From Bacteroidales bacterium (GTDB lineage Bacteria; Bacteroidota; Bacteroidia; Bacteroidales; UBA7960), in NCBI GenBank assembly GCA_007134525.1, contig SLKR01000070.1, positions 1 to 42,045 on the forward strand: a DNA stretch of 42,045 nucleotides. Reading direction: 5' to 3'. Position 1 is the stretch's first letter; every line of letters begins with the position of its first letter. Shown here in pieces: positions 25,728 through 34,024 of the stretch. Both the position numbers and the translations under genes were made by a program. Under the pieces are notes generated by a model, which searched no databases, was not told where the DNA came from, and saw nothing but the letters and a program-made list of their open reading frames with translations.

Positions 25728-26690
25728 ATGACAAAGGCAAATATGGAAAGGGATATAATTCCCCCGATAGACAGGGAATTGCTGAAACAGGAACTGAATA
25801 GTGACAGATTCTTCAGGAAAACAAATAATGCTGGTAATGAAATATATATAATTACCTGCCACGACTCACCAAACACACTTCGGGAGATAGGGCGTTTAAG
25901 GGAGATATCATTCCGGACAGCCGGAGGCGGAACCGGAAAGGAAGCTGACCTTGATGATTACGATTATGCAGATGTACCTTACCGTCAGCTTATTGTTTGG
26001 GATCCTGCCTCAGAAGAGGTAGTTGGTGGATATCGGTATATGTTGTGCTGGGAAGTGCCAAAGGATGAAAGTGGCGACCCGGAGATAGCAACTGCTGAGC
26101 TTTTCAGTTTCAGCGACATGTTCAAAAAGGATTATCTGCCCTATACCATTGAGCTGGGCCGGTCATTTGTCCAACCGGCCTATCAGCCATCCAGGGAGAA
26201 CAGGAAGAGTATCTATTCGCTCGACAACCTCTGGGACGGGCTTGGGGGCCTTGTCGTGGATTATCCTCAGACTAAATACTTCCTTGGCAAGGTTACCATG
26301 TTCAGCCACTTTGACCAGTATGCCCGTGATTTGATCCTCTTTTTCATGCACCGCTTCTTCCCGGATCAGGAAGGGCTTGTAAAACCCCATAAGCCACTTC
26401 ATGTCAAAACACCCGCTGAGGAGCTGGATAAGGAGTTTGAGGGCAAAAGCTTTGAGGAAAGCTACAAGCACTTGTCTCATAGGGTCAGGGAAAGGAAGGA
26501 GAATATCCCCCCTCTGTTCAACTCCTACATGGGCCTGAGCCCCACGATGAAAACTTTCGGTACCGCCTTCAATGAAGGATTCGGAGGTGTTGAGGAGACC
26601 GGCATTTTAATAACTATAGGGGATATATATGAGGCCAAAGCCAGACGTCATATAAACACCCACCGTCCTCAGAATAAAAAGGATAAGTAA
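25728..26690 (+). CDS. glsB: GNAT-fold N-acyltransferase, GlsB/OlsB-type (glycine lipid synthesis)
   Basis: 320 residues of the hemolysin-like/OlsB GNAT acyltransferase family. Typical stretches are IGRLREISFRTAGGGTG, DDYDYADVPYRQLIVWD, VVGGYRYMLCWEVP, YTIELGRSFVQPAYQ and LGGLVVDYPQTKYFLGKVTM. Such enzymes transfer a 3-hydroxy-acyl chain from acyl-ACP to an amino acid: ornithine for OlsB, glycine for GlsB. It starts 11 bases after the PlsC-like gene. The pair would make N-acyl then N,O-diacyl glycine lipids of the membrane. Ornithine as substrate cannot be excluded from sequence. Confidence 0.85.
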   Translation: MTKANMERDIIPPIDRELLKQELNSDRFFRKTNNAGNEIYIITCHDSPNTLREIGRLREISFRTAGGGTGKEADLDDYDYADVPYRQLIVWDPASEEVVGGYRYMLCWEVPKDESGDPEIATAELFSFSDMFKKDYLPYTIELGRSFVQPAYQPSRENRKSIYSLDNLWDGLGGLVVDYPQTKYFLGKVTMFSHFDQYARDLILFFMHRFFPDQEGLVKPHKPLHVKTPAEELDKEFEGKSFEESYKHLSHRVRERKENIPPLFNSYMGLSPTMKTFGTAFNEGFGGVEETGILITIGDIYEAKARRHINTHRPQNKKDK

Positions 26691-26732
26691 TTGCCTGCCA
26701 ACCAGCCAGGTCTGTTGTGAAAGTTTTACCGT

Positions 26733-27344
26733 ATGATCATAAGGAGTGCTGAATTTGTAAAAAGCTCAGGCAGCTATAAAGACTGTCCGGTGGCTGATAA
26801 ACCCGAATACGCCTTTCTCGGGCGTTCAAATGTCGGCAAATCGTCGCTTATCAATATGATTACCAGCCGGAACAAGCTTGCAAAAACCTCATCTTCGCCC
26901 GGGAAAACCCGTCTTATAAACCACTTTCAGATCAATGATGCCTGGTACCTTTGCGACCTCCCCGGTTACGGTTTTGCAAAGGTTTCCACCTCTGTGAGCA
27001 GCAAGTGGGAGAAAATGATAAAAGATTACCTTCTCAAGCGTGAGAATCTGCTCTGCTCATTTATCCTCATAGACATACGCCATGGGCCTATGAAGAATGA
27101 TATGGCATTTCTTGAGTGGATAGGCAAAAACCATATTCCGTTCTGTCTTGTCTATACGAAGGCTGACAAGCTGAGCCGTTCACGTATAAGGCAATATTTG
27201 TCAGGATATGAGAAAAAGCTCTCCTCCCTATGGGAGCCTTTGCCGGCATCAATAATTACCAGCAGCAGTAAATGGCAGGGTGGAGAAGAGGTACTTGACC
27301 TTATCTCCGGATGCAATAAACAATTTGTATCCGGTCGTTTATAA
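26733..27344 (+). CDS. engB: Ribosome biogenesis GTPase EngB (YihA/YsxC)
   Basis: 203-residue TRAFAC GTPase needed for late 50S assembly. It shows the G1 loop GRSNVGKSS (30-38), switch region SSSPGKTRLINHF, G3 as CDLPGYGFAKV, and G4 as YTKADKLS with ITSSSKWQGGEEV near the G5 position. Length is normal. It follows glsB after 42 bases on the same strand and faces the gldB-like gene, whose stop is 12 bases away. Confidence 0.97.
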   Translation: MIIRSAEFVKSSGSYKDCPVADKPEYAFLGRSNVGKSSLINMITSRNKLAKTSSSPGKTRLINHFQINDAWYLCDLPGYGFAKVSTSVSSKWEKMIKDYLLKRENLLCSFILIDIRHGPMKNDMAFLEWIGKNHIPFCLVYTKADKLSRSRIRQYLSGYEKKLSSLWEPLPASIITSSSKWQGGEEVLDLISGCNKQFVSGRL

Positions 27345-27356
27345 ACTGCGTGACGG

Positions 27357-28379
27357 TTATGGCCTGTACCGGGATTCCCGGAGAATCTCCCTTGCGTCTG
27401 TTTCTGCCATCAGGTCCTGAAGGCTTAACTCAGGATTTCTTCTCATATACTCCCGGACTATCTGCCAGCCGATCCAGCTTCCCGTTTGGGGGGCTGAGTG
27501 CCTGGAGAAAACCGATGTGAAAGGGGCCCTGCCGGTAAATTTGTTGATTGCATTATGATCAGTTGAGTACAGAAGGTCATTGTCTATAATGTAGGTCCAT
27601 ACAAAGGCCTCATTGTTTTCCATCCAACTGAGCTGGCTCCCGGTGTAGAATATTTTAAGAGAGTCGTGAGCATGAGGTATCATACAGTCAAGGAAATAGA
27701 GTTTCCTGCCCTCTGTTATCATGTTATCAAGCAGGTTTTCCTGCCGGTGCGAGTTATCTTGAAGATGTTTGTGCGCATAAATACGGACGATATCTGCTGT
27801 AACGGACGCTGGTTTCATCCATTGGGAGATGTATCTTGGTATTCCCAGTTTTTCATAGTAATGGTAATCGCTGCCAAGATAGTTGTCGATTGCGATTATC
27901 AGGGTGTCTCCCTCCAGTATAACCGGCAGGTTATAGTCTATACCGGATATATATGTGTAGATAGCCGGTATTTCTCCTTCCGGGAAGTGATGTCTGTAGT
28001 AGCGGAACATGTTCTCAAGTGATCTTTCCAGTTCATCTGTGTCAGCCCACACCTCCCGGCTGTCATTATACAGTTCTATAAGTAGGGGATCGGTAACATA
28101 GTCAAACAGCATTTGCTGGTTTTCATCATCATGTATACCCTCTCCGAGGAAGAAGTAAAACTCTTCTTTATGCGGAACCAGCTCTTCGTAAAGCACAAAT
28201 GGGTTGACATTGAAAAGCACTTCCTCATACCTGAATATCCTAAGGCTGTCAATTTCAATCCCTGATATGTCCGCTTCGTAAAACGGCCTTTTTCTGCATG
28301 AATTACATGCATTAAACAAAAAGAATAAGGCGACAAATGCAATAAAAAAATAAACAGTTTTTATTTTCTGTTTAAACAT
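27357..28379 (-). CDS. gldB: GldB-like lipoprotein
   Basis: 340 residues with a lipoprotein signal peptide (VALFFLFNAC, Cys25). Matches to the GldB family are the early strand region around EIDSLRIFRYEEVLF, the central VILEGDTLIIAIDNYLGSDY and the C-terminal GKLYFLD-type motif (EGRKLYFLDCMIPHAHD) and GSWIGWQIVREYM. GldB was identified as necessary for gliding in Flavobacterium johnsoniae, but homologues occur widely in non-gliding Bacteroidota, so a general envelope role is likely. It resembles a zinc-metalloprotease-like fold without an obvious intact HExxH motif. It is divergent from the beta-barrel gene at 28456. Confidence 0.85.
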   Translation of the reverse strand: MFKQKIKTVYFFIAFVALFFLFNACNSCRKRPFYEADISGIEIDSLRIFRYEEVLFNVNPFVLYEELVPHKEEFYFFLGEGIHDDENQQMLFDYVTDPLLIELYNDSREVWADTDELERSLENMFRYYRHHFPEGEIPAIYTYISGIDYNLPVILEGDTLIIAIDNYLGSDYHYYEKLGIPRYISQWMKPASVTADIVRIYAHKHLQDNSHRQENLLDNMITEGRKLYFLDCMIPHAHDSLKIFYTGSQLSWMENNEAFVWTYIIDNDLLYSTDHNAINKFTGRAPFTSVFSRHSAPQTGSWIGWQIVREYMRRNPELSLQDLMAETDAREILRESRYRP

Positions 28380-28396
28380 TTTGTAATTTCTTTATG

Positions 28397-28404
28397 TATC
28401 TTTG
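28397..28404 (+). promoter_or_regulatory. Candidate -7 promoter box for the beta-barrel gene
   Basis: TATCTTTG fits TAnnTTTG exactly, about 50 bases before the ATG at 28456, giving a leader of roughly 45 bases. A TTTG at 28380-28383 is only 13 bases away, short of the usual 19. Confidence 0.45.
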
Positions 28405-28455
28405 GTTTACTTATTAATAATGGTATTGATGAAACGTAAACCTTAAATTAAAAGT

Positions 28456-29151
28456 ATGAAAAAACTAACTGTTTTCATGGCATTGTTGTTTGCTTCAGTT
28501 ACCCTGAGTGCAAATGATGATTTCGGCTTCCGTTTCGGACTGAAGGCTTCCCCAAACCTGTCCTGGTTCCGTACCGAAACCAGTTATTATTCTAATGATG
28601 GCATAAATCTTGGTTTTTCCTACGGACTTATCGTTGATTACAAACTTACTGACAATTATGCAATAGGTACAGGTGTTAATATACTTCGTACAGGAGGTAA
28701 ACTCAATTACAGGATTATATACAACTATGAAGGGCAGCAAATAGATACCGATAAGAGAAGAGAGCACTATCTGAGATACCTGGAGATACCGCTCACCATG
28801 AAGCTCAGCACCAGTGAAATGGGGTTTATAACGTACTACGGCCAGTTTGGCCTTGGGCTTGGAGCAAACCTCAGGGCACGGGCTGATGACCGCGTATATT
28901 TATCGGAGGGAAGCACCCTGCGGACAACAGATGTTGACATATCTGACGAGATCAGATTTCTTCGTGCAGGTCTGATAATTGGTGCAGGTCTTGAGTACAA
29001 CATGGGAGGGAGGACTTCGCTGCTCGGAGGCATCACCTTTAATAACGGTTTTTCCAATGTGCTGAAAAAAGATAACCCGTTCAATCCCCAGGCACCCGAT
29101 CCCAGTGCCATGAATAATTACGTTGAGATCACACTAGGCATAATGTTTTAG
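28456..29151 (+). CDS. Outer-membrane beta-barrel protein (PorT-like family)
   Basis: 231 residues with a signal peptide (MKKLTVFMALLFASVTLSA) and alternating hydrophobic beta-strands: FGFRFGLKASPNLSWF, YGLIVDYKLTDNYAIGTGVN, YLRYLEIPLTMKLS, GQFGLGLGANLRARAD and a C-terminal strand ending VEITLGIMF. This pattern is that of small 8-strand Bacteroidota barrels (OMP_b-brl_2 / PorT-like). A true PorT role in type IX secretion cannot be claimed from sequence alone. It is followed after 44 bases by nadE. Confidence 0.85.
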   Translation: MKKLTVFMALLFASVTLSANDDFGFRFGLKASPNLSWFRTETSYYSNDGINLGFSYGLIVDYKLTDNYAIGTGVNILRTGGKLNYRIIYNYEGQQIDTDKRREHYLRYLEIPLTMKLSTSEMGFITYYGQFGLGLGANLRARADDRVYLSEGSTLRTTDVDISDEIRFLRAGLIIGAGLEYNMGGRTSLLGGITFNNGFSNVLKKDNPFNPQAPDPSAMNNYVEITLGIMF

Positions 29152-29195
29152 CCTTTTTGCCCGCGCCCGTCAGCTGATGCATAAATATTTCCAAA

Positions 29196-30863
29196 ATGCG
29201 TATTGCTCTTTCTCAGATAAACCTTCATGTGGGTAACTTTGCCTTTAATAAGCAGCGTATGTTATCTGACCTGGAGAGTGCCCGCACAATGGGCGCTGAC
29301 CTTGTTGTCTTTCCTGAACTCTCGGTTTGCGGCTATCCGCCGGGAGACATGCTTTTATCTGAGTCTTTCATAGACAGCTGTTTGTCAGTGGTGGAGAGCA
29401 TTGCTCAACATTGCCGGGGAATAGCGGCAATAGTCGGCAGCCCTTCCAGGAATCCGGGCAGGGGAGGTAAGCCACTTTATAACAGCGCCTTTTTGCTGGT
29501 TGAAGGCAAGGTGTTGAATGCCTGCCATAAAGGGCTACTGCCCACCTACGATGTTTTCAATGAATACAGGTACTTTGAACCTGCAGTGAAGTTCAGTCCG
29601 GTGGAGTTCGGGGGAGAGGTCATATCCCTTACTATTTGCGAAGATATCTGGAACATTGACGCTGCCGGGCTTTACACCTTTAGCCCGCCAGATATAATTA
29701 ATAATGAGAGACCTTCCGTAATGATCAATATTTCTGCTTCACCTTTTGCCTGGAACCACAGGCCTGAAAGGATGCGGGTGTTGTCGGAGAATGCAAGGAA
29801 GTTTGGCCTGCCACTCTTTTCCTGCAACCTTGTTGGCGGCCAGTCCGATCTTTTGCTTGACGGGGGGTCTGCAGTGTTCAACGGCAGGGGTGAAATGGCA
29901 GGTTCCCTGAAAGTCTTTGATGAGGATCTGCAGGTTTTCGATACCAGCGGACTTGACCGGTCTCTGCCCTTAAGAATGCCGGATGTGCCTGAAGAAGAGG
30001 AGAAATTCCGGCTGATAAAGGATGCCCTTGTAATGGGGGTAAGAGATTACTTCAGAAAGAGCGGTCTTACAAAAGCGGTCGTCGGGCTGTCCGGAGGCAT
30101 TGACTCGGCTGTTTGCCTTGTAATTGCAGCTGAGGCTCTGGGCAGGGATAATGTATGGGCTGTCCTGATGCCGGGGCCATACAGTTCTGACCACTCAGTG
30201 GTGGATGCCGTCAGCCTGGCTGATAATCTTGGAGTTTCATACGATATAATTCCAATCAGTGATACTGTAAACAGTTTTGGTGATCAGCTGGGACCGCTTT
30301 TTGAGAATACCGATCCGGGGATTGCCGAAGAGAACATTCAGGCAAGGACAAGGGCGGTAATCCTTATGGCCCTTTCCAACAAGTTCGGTCATATATTGCT
30401 GAATACCTCCAACAAGAGCGAGGCGGCAGTTGGTTACACTACCCTGTATGGTGATATGTGTGGTGCTCTATCGGTTCTCGGGGATGTTTACAAGACCGAA
30501 GTCTATGGTCTGGCCCGACTGATCAACAGGGGAGGTGATATTATTCCCCGTAATACGATCGTAAAACCACCTTCGGCCGAACTAAGGCCAAACCAGAAGG
30601 ATTCAGACTCCTTACCTGACTACGGGAGCCTGGATGCCATACTGTATAGTTTCCTTGAAAAGCAGATGGATATGGGGGAGATCGTAAAGGCAGGCCATGA
30701 CAGGGAGCTCGTAAAACAAGTGATTGAGCTTGTTTGCAAAAGTGAACACAAAAGACGACAATCACCCCCAATACTGAGGGTGTCATCAAAATGTCTTGGT
30801 TTAGGAAGGGAGATGCCTCTTGAAGCAGATTACAGCAGCTTCCTGGCCAGTGGTAAGCCTTAA
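29196..30863 (+). CDS. nadE: Glutamine-dependent NAD(+) synthetase
   Basis: 555 residues in two domains. The N-terminal nitrilase-type amidase has the triad Glu41 (VVFPELSVCGYPP), Lys112 (HKGLLPTYDVF) and Cys148 (LTICEDIW), which releases ammonia from glutamine. The C-terminal NAD synthetase domain has the ATP-pyrophosphatase loop GLSGGIDSAV (297-306), TSNKSEAAVGYTTLYGD and the substrate-binding stretch KPPSAELRPNQKDSD. It catalyses the last step of NAD synthesis. Its stop codon overlaps that of the convergent NifU-like gene within TTAA. Confidence 0.97.
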   Translation: MRIALSQINLHVGNFAFNKQRMLSDLESARTMGADLVVFPELSVCGYPPGDMLLSESFIDSCLSVVESIAQHCRGIAAIVGSPSRNPGRGGKPLYNSAFLLVEGKVLNACHKGLLPTYDVFNEYRYFEPAVKFSPVEFGGEVISLTICEDIWNIDAAGLYTFSPPDIINNERPSVMINISASPFAWNHRPERMRVLSENARKFGLPLFSCNLVGGQSDLLLDGGSAVFNGRGEMAGSLKVFDEDLQVFDTSGLDRSLPLRMPDVPEEEEKFRLIKDALVMGVRDYFRKSGLTKAVVGLSGGIDSAVCLVIAAEALGRDNVWAVLMPGPYSSDHSVVDAVSLADNLGVSYDIIPISDTVNSFGDQLGPLFENTDPGIAEENIQARTRAVILMALSNKFGHILLNTSNKSEAAVGYTTLYGDMCGALSVLGDVYKTEVYGLARLINRGGDIIPRNTIVKPPSAELRPNQKDSDSLPDYGSLDAILYSFLEKQMDMGEIVKAGHDRELVKQVIELVCKSEHKRRQSPPILRVSSKCLGLGREMPLEADYSSFLASGKP

Positions 30864-31102
30864 TTTACTGCCTCAACCGATTTGATTTCCGGTATTGCCT
30901 TTTTCACTGCCTGTTCAACACCGGCCTTGAGTGTCATCTGGCTCATTGGGCAGGATCCGCAGGCTCCCAGGAGTTCTACATTCACAACATTGTCGTCGGT
31001 AATTTCGACAAATCTTATATTTCCGCCATCTGCCTCCAGGTAAGGACGGATCTGATCTATTACGTTATTGACTTTATTTACCAATTCTTCTTTCGTTGAC
31101 AT
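30860..31102 (-). CDS. NifU C-terminal-domain Fe-S carrier protein
   Basis: 80 residues forming a single NifU_C (NFU) domain. The C-x-x-C pair of the iron-sulfur scaffold is Cys48 and Cys51 in LLGACGSCPMSQMTLK, preceded by IRPYLEADGGNIRFVEI. It probably carries 4Fe-4S clusters to target enzymes. The gene is convergent with nadE and shares the TTAA stop overlap; a 74-base AT-rich gap separates it from the upstream alkyltransferase-like gene. Confidence 0.93.
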   Translation of the reverse strand: MSTKEELVNKVNNVIDQIRPYLEADGGNIRFVEITDDNVVNVELLGACGSCPMSQMTLKAGVEQAVKKAIPEIKSVEAVN

Positions 31103-31176
31103 ATTTTTCCAGTTTGGGGTTGTTATCTTAATTTAGTTTTTGTAAAAATAATACTTTTTCATTTAATGGCAATGAT

Positions 31177-31494
31177 TTACCTGTTTTCAGGCCTCCAGAA
31201 ATGGCTTTCAAAGTTAACAACCCTGTCATCTTTTACCTCAACCCCTTCATTTTCGAGTAATTGCTGCATTACCTCACTTCCGCCGAAGTGGTGCTTGCCG
31301 GTAAGTATCCCATGTCGGTTCACAACCCTGTGCGCCGGAACATAGGGGACTTTACCGTGTGAATTATTCATTGCCCATCCGACCATACGGCTGCTTCCCT
31401 TACTGCCAAGGTGTTCAGCAATTGCCCCGTATGTGCTTACCCTCCCTCGGGGGATCTGCCGGACAACATCGTAAACTTTTTCAAAAAAGTCCAT
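31177..31494 (-). CDS. Alkyltransferase-like protein (ATL; MGMT fold without the reactive cysteine)
   Basis: 105 residues equal to the C-terminal DNA-binding domain of O6-alkylguanine-DNA alkyltransferase. It keeps the helix-turn-helix IPRGRVSTYGAIAEHLG, the arginine finger (Arg36 in SSRMVGWAM) and the active-site surroundings, but the PCHR motif reads PAHRVV (53-58) and the whole protein has no cysteine. ATL proteins such as E. coli YbaZ and yeast Atl1 bind O6-alkylguanine without repairing it and hand the lesion to nucleotide excision repair. Most have Trp in this position; Ala is a less common version. It lies 1 base after the stop of trmB. Confidence 0.9.
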   Translation of the reverse strand: MDFFEKVYDVVRQIPRGRVSTYGAIAEHLGSKGSSRMVGWAMNNSHGKVPYVPAHRVVNRHGILTGKHHFGGSEVMQQLLENEGVEVKDDRVVNFESHFWRPENR

Positions 31495-31495
31495 T

Positions 31496-32179
31496 TCACT
31501 GTGCAGTTGGCTTTAGTGAAAACCTGACATAGTGTATCCTCTTACCCTCAACCAGAAACATATTCTCGTAATATGTCCGTATATCCTTGACCAGAGGTTC
31601 AATAACCTTTTCGTCTGAATACAGGTCAGGACTCAGAGATTCGGTGTTATGACCCTGTTTCCCGATTATATCAAGGGTGTAATCGAACAGCTCCCTGTTG
31701 TCGGTTTTCAGGTGAACCGGGCTGCCTTCCTTCAATATATCCAGGTAACGTTTCAGGAAAGCAGGCGATGTGAGTCTTTTCTTTTCCCGCGACTTTCTTG
31801 GCTGGGGATCAGGAAATGTCAGCCATATTCCTGAAACTTCACCTCTTTCGAAAAAAGCGGTAATATTCTCTGCCTGTATCCGCAAGAAGGCAACATTTGT
31901 GAGTCCCTTGTCGAGTGCAAGTTTTGCGCCCTTCCAAATCCTGTCTCCCTTTATATCAATGCCTATGAAATTGGTGTCGGGGTATACCTGAGCCAGGCCT
32001 GTGGTATATTCACCCTTCCCGCAGCCTATTTCCAGTACCAGGGGGTTGTCGTTCCTGAAGTAATCACTGGTCCACCTGCCCCTGTATATGAAACGGTTCA
32101 GGGTATGGTGCGACTGTGGCTGAATTACGTTGGAAAAGCTGTTTATCTCCGCAAACTTCTTTAACTTGTTCTTTCCCAC
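31496..32179 (-). CDS. trmB: tRNA (guanine-N(7)-)-methyltransferase
   Basis: SAM-dependent enzyme that makes m7G46 in tRNA. Diagnostic motifs are the SAM loop LEIGCGKGEYTTGLAQ, GIDIKGDRIWKGA, GIWLTFPDPQPRKS and RLTSPAFLKRYLDIL. The frame is open to an ATG at 32227, but this would overlap the SPOR gene and give an extra leader coded by an AT-rich, non-conserved stretch. A GTG at 32179 yields VGKNKLKKFAE, the family's usual N-terminus, and was chosen; the ATG remains possible. It lies 1 base before the ATL gene, so the two are likely coupled. Confidence 0.93.
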   Translation of the reverse strand: MGKNKLKKFAEINSFSNVIQPQSHHTLNRFIYRGRWTSDYFRNDNPLVLEIGCGKGEYTTGLAQVYPDTNFIGIDIKGDRIWKGAKLALDKGLTNVAFLRIQAENITAFFERGEVSGIWLTFPDPQPRKSREKKRLTSPAFLKRYLDILKEGSPVHLKTDNRELFDYTLDIIGKQGHNTESLSPDLYSDEKVIEPLVKDIRTYYENMFLVEGKRIHYVRFSLKPTAQ

Positions 32180-32208
32180 TTGTGGTAATCTTAATTTAAA
32201 AGATAAAA

Positions 32209-33222
32209 TCACCGGTGCAGTATCCATGCCACCTGCCGGAGGTCATCACTCAGACCTGCCTTTTGCCTTTCGGCTTCCTCAAGTTCATAATAATACCCAT
32301 AGCAGACCCTGAAGTAGTTTGACGGGGTACTGCCCAGCACGTGAGCCAGAGAAGCCCCTTCCTTCCTGAGGTCTTCGGCCAGGGAGCGTGCTTTAACCTC
32401 ATTACGGAAACTACCCACAACAATGTAGTACACATTGCGGCCAGGTTCCGGCCGGGGAGGTTCCGCCGTTGGATCTGCAATCTCTGCCTCTTCTTCGGTA
32501 ATAGCTTCGGGTTCGGTAATTTCTTCTGCAGGGGCTGTTTCAGGCCTTGCTTCTTCTGCCGTGCGTTCTGCAACAGGACGCTCTCCCCGCCTGAGAAGAC
32601 CGCCTTCACCGAAGAAGAAGCTGAAGTTTGCAAAGAGCAAAATCAGGATTATCAACAGGGGAATCAGGATATAAGCGAGCCACCTGACGGCAGGCGGAAG
32701 CTTGGTCTTTTTTTCTTTCATATTTTCCTCACTTTTTTGGTTGCTACTGTATGCTTCATCAGGAACGCCAACCGGAGCGGGACGGGAATCCTGCTTTGAG
32801 GAATCAAGGTTCGGAGGTGTTACGACCCTGGGAACATCAGTTGCCTGATCGAGGTAGTTTACCTCCCGGTTGGGTTCAAACTGGTAATTACCATCAGCAT
32901 CCATGTAAAAGATGCCCAGGTCCTCAAATTCAACCTTCTTTCCCGATTCCAGTGAATACTTTATCTCCTTCACCATATCGCCAAGATATGATACTACATT
33001 TTCAACTGATTTGCCCTCTTTCTCAGCTATGTATTGCGGCAGCGGACTGTCTCCGCCGGTTTGCCCCGGGCTGAAGTGCGCAATTTTTGAAGGGGATTCA
33101 ACAATTTTCTTTTCGGGTATGAATCTTGCGGGTACGTACCTGGTCGAAAAGGTACCGAATCCGGGCAATACTATCGATTCATGATGGAATAGCAGATCAC
33201 TGATATATTTCCCAACCTTCAT
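32209..33222 (-). CDS. HU-CCDC81 / SPOR domain membrane protein
   Basis: 337 residues in three parts. The N-terminal half (1 to about 120) is an HU-like CCDC81-type pair of domains (FHHESIVLPGFGTFSTRYVP, VEFEDLGIFYMDADGNY), a family known from Bacteroidota. One transmembrane helix lies near residues 182-202 (LAYILIPLLIILILLFANF). A Glu/Ala/Pro-rich stalk follows, then a C-terminal SPOR domain (about 263-337; YYIVVGSFRNEVKARSLAEDL). SPOR domains bind denuded septal peptidoglycan, so the protein probably sits at the division site. Whether the cytoplasmic HU-like part still binds DNA is unknown. It lies 12 bases after kdsB. Confidence 0.9.
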   Translation of the reverse strand: MKVGKYISDLLFHHESIVLPGFGTFSTRYVPARFIPEKKIVESPSKIAHFSPGQTGGDSPLPQYIAEKEGKSVENVVSYLGDMVKEIKYSLESGKKVEFEDLGIFYMDADGNYQFEPNREVNYLDQATDVPRVVTPPNLDSSKQDSRPAPVGVPDEAYSSNQKSEENMKEKKTKLPPAVRWLAYILIPLLIILILLFANFSFFFGEGGLLRRGERPVAERTAEEARPETAPAEEITEPEAITEEEAEIADPTAEPPRPEPGRNVYYIVVGSFRNEVKARSLAEDLRKEGASLAHVLGSTPSNYFRVCYGYYYELEEAERQKAGLSDDLRQVAWILHR

Positions 33223-33234
33223 TTGCAGATGATT

Positions 33235-33987
33235 TTATTTTGTTTGTGCATTGTTTATTGCCATAAGGTCAGCCGGTGTATCGACCGAGAGGCTTTCCGT
33301 ATATGTTTCTTCTACGAAAATTTCATGATCTTGTTGCAGCCATCTTAGCTGTTCCAGTTTTTCCGCCTGTTCCAGGCTGCTCCAGGGAAGGCTTTCAATT
33401 TCCCTCAGAGTTCCCGCCCTGAACCCATAAAGGCCGATATGACTGTAAAATACAATATCCTTTGCTGAACTACCCTGATCCGCCCTGATATATGGGATTG
33501 GAGACCTGCTGAAATACAAAGCCCTGCCCGATGCCGAAATAACCACTTTTACCGTGTTGGGGTCATTGACCCTGGAACTGTCAGATATTTTCCTGGCGAG
33601 TGTAACAATTGACCTCCCCGGCACCTTCAGCATGCCGGCAAGCATGGTTATTTGTCCGGGGTCAATAAAGGGTTCGTCACCCTGTATGTTTATTATGCAG
33701 TCGTTTTCGGTGTAGCGTTTGTCGTGATTTATAAGATCGAATGCCTCAAGGCATCTTCCCGTACCTGACTCGTGTTCCTTCCGGGTCATTACGGCCTTCC
33801 CGAAAGTGTTTACATGGTTCAGTATGCGCCTGTCGTCGGTTGCAACCACTACCTCACTCAGCAATTGGCACCTGGAGGCCTGTTCATATACCCTGCTAAT
33901 CATCGTTCTCCCTAAGACCTTGGCAAGGGGCTTGCCCGGAAACCTGCCTGAACCATACCTTGCAGGTATTATTCCAATGAATTGCAT
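33235..33987 (-). CDS. kdsB: 3-deoxy-manno-octulosonate cytidylyltransferase
   Basis: Activates KDO as CMP-KDO for LPS inner-core synthesis. The motifs are IPARYGSGRFPGKPLA at the N-terminus, VVATDDRRILNHV, NIQGDEPFIDPGQI, YFSRSPIPYIR and the C-terminal IGLYGFRAGTLREI with VDTPADLMAIN. An ATG at 34050 is in frame, but the ATG at 33987 (MQFIGIIPARYG) fits the family and avoids overlap with the kinase gene. The resulting 250 residues are the normal length. It shows that the organism is Gram-negative with KDO-containing LPS. Confidence 0.96.
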   Translation of the reverse strand: MQFIGIIPARYGSGRFPGKPLAKVLGRTMISRVYEQASRCQLLSEVVVATDDRRILNHVNTFGKAVMTRKEHESGTGRCLEAFDLINHDKRYTENDCIINIQGDEPFIDPGQITMLAGMLKVPGRSIVTLARKISDSSRVNDPNTVKVVISASGRALYFSRSPIPYIRADQGSSAKDIVFYSHIGLYGFRAGTLREIESLPWSSLEQAEKLEQLRWLQQDHEIFVEETYTESLSVDTPADLMAINNAQTK

Positions 33988-34024
33988 ATCAGGTTTATTG
34001 GAAGTTTTGTATTGCCTTTTGCAG

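Noticed and set aside
27369-27381. CCGGG-ATT-CCCGG-like hairpin near the engB/gldB convergence
   Set aside because: It lies inside the gldB coding end, has a short stem, and no T-run follows on either strand.
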